Below the pieces are notes generated by a model. The model saw only the letters and a list, made by a program, of their open reading frames with translations. It did no database searches and had not been told where the DNA came from. A program made the position numbers and the translations under genes. Below are positions 60,719-64,000 of a DNA stretch of 64,000 bases, piece by piece. The stretch lies in the NCBI GenBank assembly GCA_021324335.1, contig JAJPJH010000004.1:20933-84932 (forward strand). Direction: 5' to 3'. Numbering within the stretch: the first letter of the stretch is position 1; the number at the start of each line of letters is the position of its first letter. The stretch is from Gammaproteobacteria bacterium (GTDB lineage Bacteria; Pseudomonadota; Gammaproteobacteria; DSM-16500).

Positions 60719-60766
60719 GACCTACCTAGCGGGGGGTAGGTGGTGATAATGATTTCATTATCACCA
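60719..60766. repeat. Inverted-repeat cluster resembling an F-type nic region
   Basis: CCTACC (60722-60727) and GGTAGG (60736-60741) flank a G-rich run TAGCGGGGGG, followed immediately by a perfect 11-bp hairpin GGTGATAATGA (60743-60753) / TCATTATCACC (60756-60766). The run GCGGGGGGTAGGTGGTG recalls the F nic region GCGTGGGGTGTGGTG (from memory). It lies in the space between the leftward DUF932 gene and the small-gene trio. It could be oriT or a terminator for DUF932. Confidence 0.4.
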
Positions 60767-60773
60767 TTTCCTT

Positions 60774-61580
60774 TTAAGCTCCTTTTAGCGCCATCATTTT
60801 TTCAGCTACTGACCAGAGCGCACGATTTAAAGCCGTGTTTTGATCAATGCTGTTTATTGCGCGGGTGCGTACTCGTTTGTGGTAGCCGTTTGCATCCTTC
60901 GCATATCCACGAACACCGCCCTTGATCAAGTTTTCCTGCACCACATTAAATACAGTAAAAAGATCGTCTTTATTAATTTCTGAATAACGGCGGGGAGATA
61001 ATAATTTTACTGGTTCAATAGCCTCATTCATGGAGCTATTTTCAAATCTCAAAGAATGTGCAGCTTCAGCAAAAATTTTCTTTTCAGGATTGCTAAGAGC
61101 TAGGGTGCTCATTTTTTCTGCGGACTCAATCATTTTTTTAGAGTCCTCTATAACGCGGTAAGTCCCTTCGATGACATTGCCCAGTATGTCACCTTGATGA
61201 CGCACGCGAATTTCATCATAGGTATTACCAGCAATTAACCCGTTAGAACAAACAAGACGATAAACGCCAGCCATTAAACGGTAGGATGACAAGCCGTCAT
61301 GCGAGTTAATGAGTACAATTTCAGGAAATAACCCGGATTGTGTGGGGCGTGCGTCGATATGGCGAAAGCGTATCATGTGTTTAGTAAAAGCGCGTTTATC
61401 AATTAATCGCGTTCTGCACTGCGTCGCCCATGTCGGTACTAATCCCTCATTCAGCAAACCGTTTACAATATTTGCGGTTGAGATGTGCTTGTACTTATCG
61501 CTGGTTTTGCTAGAGCCAGATTCTGTAAAAATCGAAGGAACTATTCTTTTCAAATTGTCTAAGCTGATTGAACTAAACAT
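60774..61580 (-). CDS. DUF932 family protein
   Basis: A 268-residue protein with GAGGT upstream of ATG 61580. The segments GLFPEIVLINSHDGLSSYRLMAGVYRLVCSNGLIAGNTYDEIRVRHQGDIL and the C-terminal NAINSIDQNTALNRALWSVAEKM-like end identify DUF932, a family common on plasmids and phages whose members are often encoded beside anti-restriction or transfer genes. The biochemical function is unknown. AT-rich palindromes upstream separate it from a divergent DUF6471 gene. Confidence 0.82.
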   Translation of the reverse strand: MFSSISLDNLKRIVPSIFTESGSSKTSDKYKHISTANIVNGLLNEGLVPTWATQCRTRLIDKRAFTKHMIRFRHIDARPTQSGLFPEIVLINSHDGLSSYRLMAGVYRLVCSNGLIAGNTYDEIRVRHQGDILGNVIEGTYRVIEDSKKMIESAEKMSTLALSNPEKKIFAEAAHSLRFENSSMNEAIEPVKLLSPRRYSEINKDDLFTVFNVVQENLIKGGVRGYAKDANGYHKRVRTRAINSIDQNTALNRALWSVAEKMMALKGA

Positions 61581-61653
61581 ATTTAAAATACCTCAATAAG
61601 TTGTTAATACACAATTATAATAACACATAAACAATTTATGTCAACAAAAATTT

Positions 61654-61700
61654 GCAATTAAAATTGCTTTAATTTAATATAAATTGTTAATTAACAATTT
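61654..61700. promoter_or_regulatory. AT-rich palindromes in divergent promoter region
   Basis: GCAATTAAAATTGC (61654-61667) and the perfect 20-bp palindrome AAATTGTTAATTAACAATTT (61681-61700) lie between the divergent DUF932 and DUF6471 genes. A related TTGTTAATACACAA stands at 61601. The second palindrome is 13 bases before the DUF6471 start. Autoregulatory operators are the simplest reading. Confidence 0.5.
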
Positions 61701-61713
61701 TGAGAATTTATGT

Positions 61714-61980
61714 ATGAGCAAGGATGATACTAAGCCAGCGTGGGCAAAAGTGGTCACTAAAATATTGAAAACTGAATTAGCAAAAAGAGGCGTTGATTAT
61801 CCTATGCTTGTAAGCAAGCTTAAGGAAATTAATGTTGATATCAGTGTCGAGGATTTACGAGGTCGAATGTCTCGGGGCACATTCAGTGCAATTTTATTTG
61901 TGCAATGTTTGAGAGCTATTGGTGTTACAACTTTACCTATTGAAGAAAGTTACTTTGAGGGTTTAAGCGCAGTTAAGTAA
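61714..61980 (+). CDS. DUF6471 small protein
   Basis: An 88-residue protein from ATG 61714. WAKVVTKILKTELAKRGVDYPMLVSKLKEINVDISVEDLRGRMSRGTFSAILFVQCLRAIGV is the DUF6471 pattern, a small HTH-like fold. A perfect palindrome 13 bases upstream makes self-regulation plausible. The family is found near plasmid and phage genes; the function is not established. It is divergent from DUF932. Confidence 0.75.
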   Translation: MSKDDTKPAWAKVVTKILKTELAKRGVDYPMLVSKLKEINVDISVEDLRGRMSRGTFSAILFVQCLRAIGVTTLPIEESYFEGLSAVK

Positions 61981-62046
61981 TTTTCATAATGAAAACGTTT
62001 GAGTAGCACTATGGTGCGACGTGAAAATTTATTGAAGAAAGATCAA

Positions 62047-62355
62047 ATGACCAATCGCTCCAACTATTTTATATATATGTTGCTTTGTGATAATGGAAAT
62101 TATTACACAGGTTATACAGCAGAATTAGCTCGACGCTACCGAGAGCATTTGGATGGCTCAATAAAATGCAAATATACGAGAAGTTTTCAACCTGTATGTA
62201 TCGCGCAATGCTGGCAAGTTAAAAATTGCAAAAGTACAGCTCTCAAAATTGAAAAATACATAAAAGGATTGAAAAAAAGGGATAAAGAATTATTAATCTC
62301 ATCTCCTGAAAAGTTAATACAGTTATTTGATTGTAAGGTTTATCATGAACAATAA
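62047..62355 (+). CDS. GIY-YIG nuclease-like protein (UPF0213 type)
   Basis: A 102-residue protein from ATG 62047; an ATG at 62011 would add 12 residues. FIYMLLCDNGNYYTGYTAELARRYREHLDG is the GIY-YIG core, with YxL and YTG replacing GIY and YIG and the conserved Arg, followed by KYTRSFQPVCIAQCWQ and LKIEKYIKGLKKRDKELLI, as in UPF0213 proteins. Some relatives cleave DNA, but most are untested. It overlaps the following gene by 11 bases. Confidence 0.82.
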   Translation: MTNRSNYFIYMLLCDNGNYYTGYTAELARRYREHLDGSIKCKYTRSFQPVCIAQCWQVKNCKSTALKIEKYIKGLKKRDKELLISSPEKLIQLFDCKVYHEQ

Positions 62356-63019
62356 CGATGCTAGAAATAAATTAATACAAAATGCTAGAGAAAAATCATT
62401 TACTCAACCAATTAAGAGTAAGTTTATTTTTAAACGTATGAAAACTGATGAATTCTGGGATGTCTATGCGAAAGATTTTCAAAAACATTCACCATTAGAA
62501 TTGTTTTTTGACGAAGAGAAATTGCGTAGCAAACATGAATTTGAAAATCTGAAAATATTAAATGAACCTTCAGTAGGAAATTTATTGGAAGACAATTATT
62601 TATTGTTGGATAAAAACGAAAATGCTATCGCAATGATGCGAGGTTGGCAGAAAACATATGATAGTTATTATATGCAATTTACTGCTGTGCATTCAGATTA
62701 TAGAAAGAAGGGTATTTATTCAGAATTAATTGATAGAGTACTTAACTATACAATGATATTAGGCTTCTCAAGAGTACTCAGTTGTCACGCACCATTCAAT
62801 AATGCTGTTCTTATCGCTAAGTTAAAAAAAGAATTCAAAATAATTGGGATCGATATTGACCCAGCATTAGGTAATAATATTTGGTTATGTTACTTTCACA
62901 ATGAAGAGCTGAAACGTGCATTCGAATTCCGTTGCGGCAATCTTACGTTTAGTGAAACGCTTAGAGCGTCATCGCTTGGAACTGTTGAAAAACTAAATAG
63001 GGTAATTAATAACATATAA
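62345..63019 (+). CDS. GNAT-like acetyltransferase
   Basis: A 224-residue protein from ATG 62345. The central QFTAVHSDYRKKGIYSELIDRVLNYTMILGFSRVLSCHAPFNNAVLIAKLKKEF includes the acetyl-CoA loop (YRKKGIYSELI) and the distal NxAVxxxxxxxxF pattern of GNAT enzymes. The first 90 residues are unrecognised. It overlaps the GIY-YIG gene by 11 bases, and they probably form an operon. The substrate is unknown. Confidence 0.72.
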   Translation: MNNNDARNKLIQNAREKSFTQPIKSKFIFKRMKTDEFWDVYAKDFQKHSPLELFFDEEKLRSKHEFENLKILNEPSVGNLLEDNYLLLDKNENAIAMMRGWQKTYDSYYMQFTAVHSDYRKKGIYSELIDRVLNYTMILGFSRVLSCHAPFNNAVLIAKLKKEFKIIGIDIDPALGNNIWLCYFHNEELKRAFEFRCGNLTFSETLRASSLGTVEKLNRVINNI

Positions 63020-63212
63020 TATTATTATAGTCATATGCTGACGATAATTATATTATGATTAAAAGGTTCCAACTTAAGGGTTGTATCCTTACCACCGGTA
63101 TAGCAACAAGAAAAATTTTTAAAATTGATGAATGTGTTGAATAATTGGATCTTAATTAATTGTAGTCACAACCTGACTATATTGAAAAACGTGATTATTG
63201 TGATTTAAATAT

Positions 63213-64000
63213 ATGATAGGAAATAATAATCTAAATAAAAAAATTATCCAGTGGGGTTGCGAATATCTTTCATCTCACGGATATATACTTAAAAGTAGCC
63301 TGCCAGAAGAAGTGCAAATCACTCCTTGGTCTTATGTGATTCGTTATGTAACAACAGATGGTTTCATTTATTTGAAACACACACCAGATTTACTTGCATT
63401 AGAATTTACTATTATCCAGATTTTGCATGATCAATTTCACATTTCAGTACCAAAAGTAATCGGACATAACACTGAATTAAATTGTTTTTTAATGAAAGAT
63501 GCAGGCGTATCATTAAGAAAAATTTTAAAACAACAATTCGATGTGGCCTTGTTTAGGAAGGCTATAAATCAATTTACATCAATGCAGTTAGCCGTTGCAG
63601 ATGATATCAACATTTTTATTGGTATAGGCGTGCCAGATTGGCGATTAGAAAAATTGCCGGATTTATACAAGCAATTGCTTTCACAAAAAAATATATTGAT
63701 AAAGGACGGTCTTTCAGAAAAAGAAATTAACGACCTAGAAAAACTGCATCCGACTGTGATTAATTTATGTAAAAAATTATCTGATTTCTTTATTAAACAA
63801 ACTATAGTTCAACCCGATTTTAATGACAATAACACACTCATCGCGGATATATCCCGAGATATCACAATCATTGATTTGGGTGAAATAGTGATTTCACACC
63901 CATTTTTCTCATTGATAAACTGCTTGCAACAAGCAAAAAAACACCATGGATTAACAGAGGATGATGATACATACACGCAACTCATGGATGCCTGTCTTAA
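63213..64000 (+). CDS. Aminoglycoside-phosphotransferase-like protein, N-terminal part
   Basis: The frame opens at ATG 63213 and stays open to the right edge, giving about 262 residues of a truncated protein. The N-lobe has SYVIRYVTTDGFIYLKHTP and a conserved helix with LEFTIIQILHDQFHISVPKVIGHN. The catalytic loop reads VQPDFNDNNTLI, where APH kinases have HGDFHxxN, and the metal motif is TIIDLGE instead of the usual IDW. The Gln-Pro replacement at the HG position is unusual but the Asp is kept. Its substrate is unknown, and antibiotic resistance cannot be claimed. Confidence 0.72.
   Translation, partial: MIGNNNLNKKIIQWGCEYLSSHGYILKSSLPEEVQITPWSYVIRYVTTDGFIYLKHTPDLLALEFTIIQILHDQFHISVPKVIGHNTELNCFLMKDAGVSLRKILKQQFDVALFRKAINQFTSMQLAVADDINIFIGIGVPDWRLEKLPDLYKQLLSQKNILIKDGLSEKEINDLEKLHPTVINLCKKLSDFFIKQTIVQPDFNDNNTLIADISRDITIIDLGEIVISHPFFSLINCLQQAKKHHGLTEDDDTYTQLMDACL

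Overview
The window looks like a large conjugative plasmid, or a plasmid-derived segment, of an AT-rich, host-associated gammaproteobacterium, most plausibly from the Legionellales (Legionella / Rickettsiella / Coxiella / Aquicella relatives). The reasons are: ankyrin-repeat and other effector-like proteins; a cyclodipeptide synthase with the YP signature of the XYP subfamily that Rickettsiella and Legionella relatives carry; many LuxR-type solo regulators; and a complete F-type transfer operon beside a Rep_3 / ParA / ParB maintenance block. The host assignment is inference from gene content. No rRNA or tRNA genes or CRISPR arrays were seen.

Region 1 (1-13.7 kb) is accessory cargo. It holds a cut-off GFA-type protein, an alpha/beta hydrolase, a tandem array of PAS + LuxR-HTH paralogues (three intact, one split by an in-frame TGA, one reduced to its HTH), an ankyrin protein, a GNAT enzyme, a LysE exporter divergent from a cyclodipeptide synthase, a second ankyrin protein, more acetyltransferases, a DUF917 protein and a HIT protein. 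Four nearly identical palindromes, CCCGAATTNAATACGGGATT, sit upstream of the LuxR array, both ankyrin genes and the cyclodipeptide synthase, and suggest one shared regulon.

Region 2 (13.7-18.5 kb) is replication and partition. A parB gene faces away from an iteron array (about 21-bp spacing), which is followed by parA, sopB-like parB, two perfect CCGGACGTCCGG-centred palindromes (candidate parS) and a Rep_3 initiator.

Region 3 (18.6-33.4 kb) is further cargo: ElbB, an MHS-family transporter, a LuxR-sensor-like protein without HTH, a secreted serine hydrolase, a LuxR regulator followed by an 805-residue protein with a degenerate Nudix-like segment and a zeta-toxin-like P-loop domain, two proteins with C-terminal membrane anchors (one nucleoside-hydrolase-like), and an XRE regulator coupled to two paralogous methyltransferases.

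Region 4 (33.6-58.6 kb) is one long rightward F-type transfer operon in the order traA-L-E-K-B-V-C-trbI-W-orf-U-orf-trbC-N-F-H-orf-G-D-I. Its promoter region carries repeated TCTGCAATANGCAGA palindromes, probably bound by the divergent XRE regulator. TraI is a relaxase-helicase with an added primase-like/Toprim C-terminus. Region 5 (58.6-64 kb) holds ribbon-helix-helix-like genes, a VirB1-like transglycosylase, small plasmid genes, a DUF932 gene, a DUF6471 gene, a GIY-YIG protein, an acetyltransferase and the start of an APH-like gene that runs off the window. A GC-rich inverted-repeat cluster near 60.73 kb resembles an F-type nic region.
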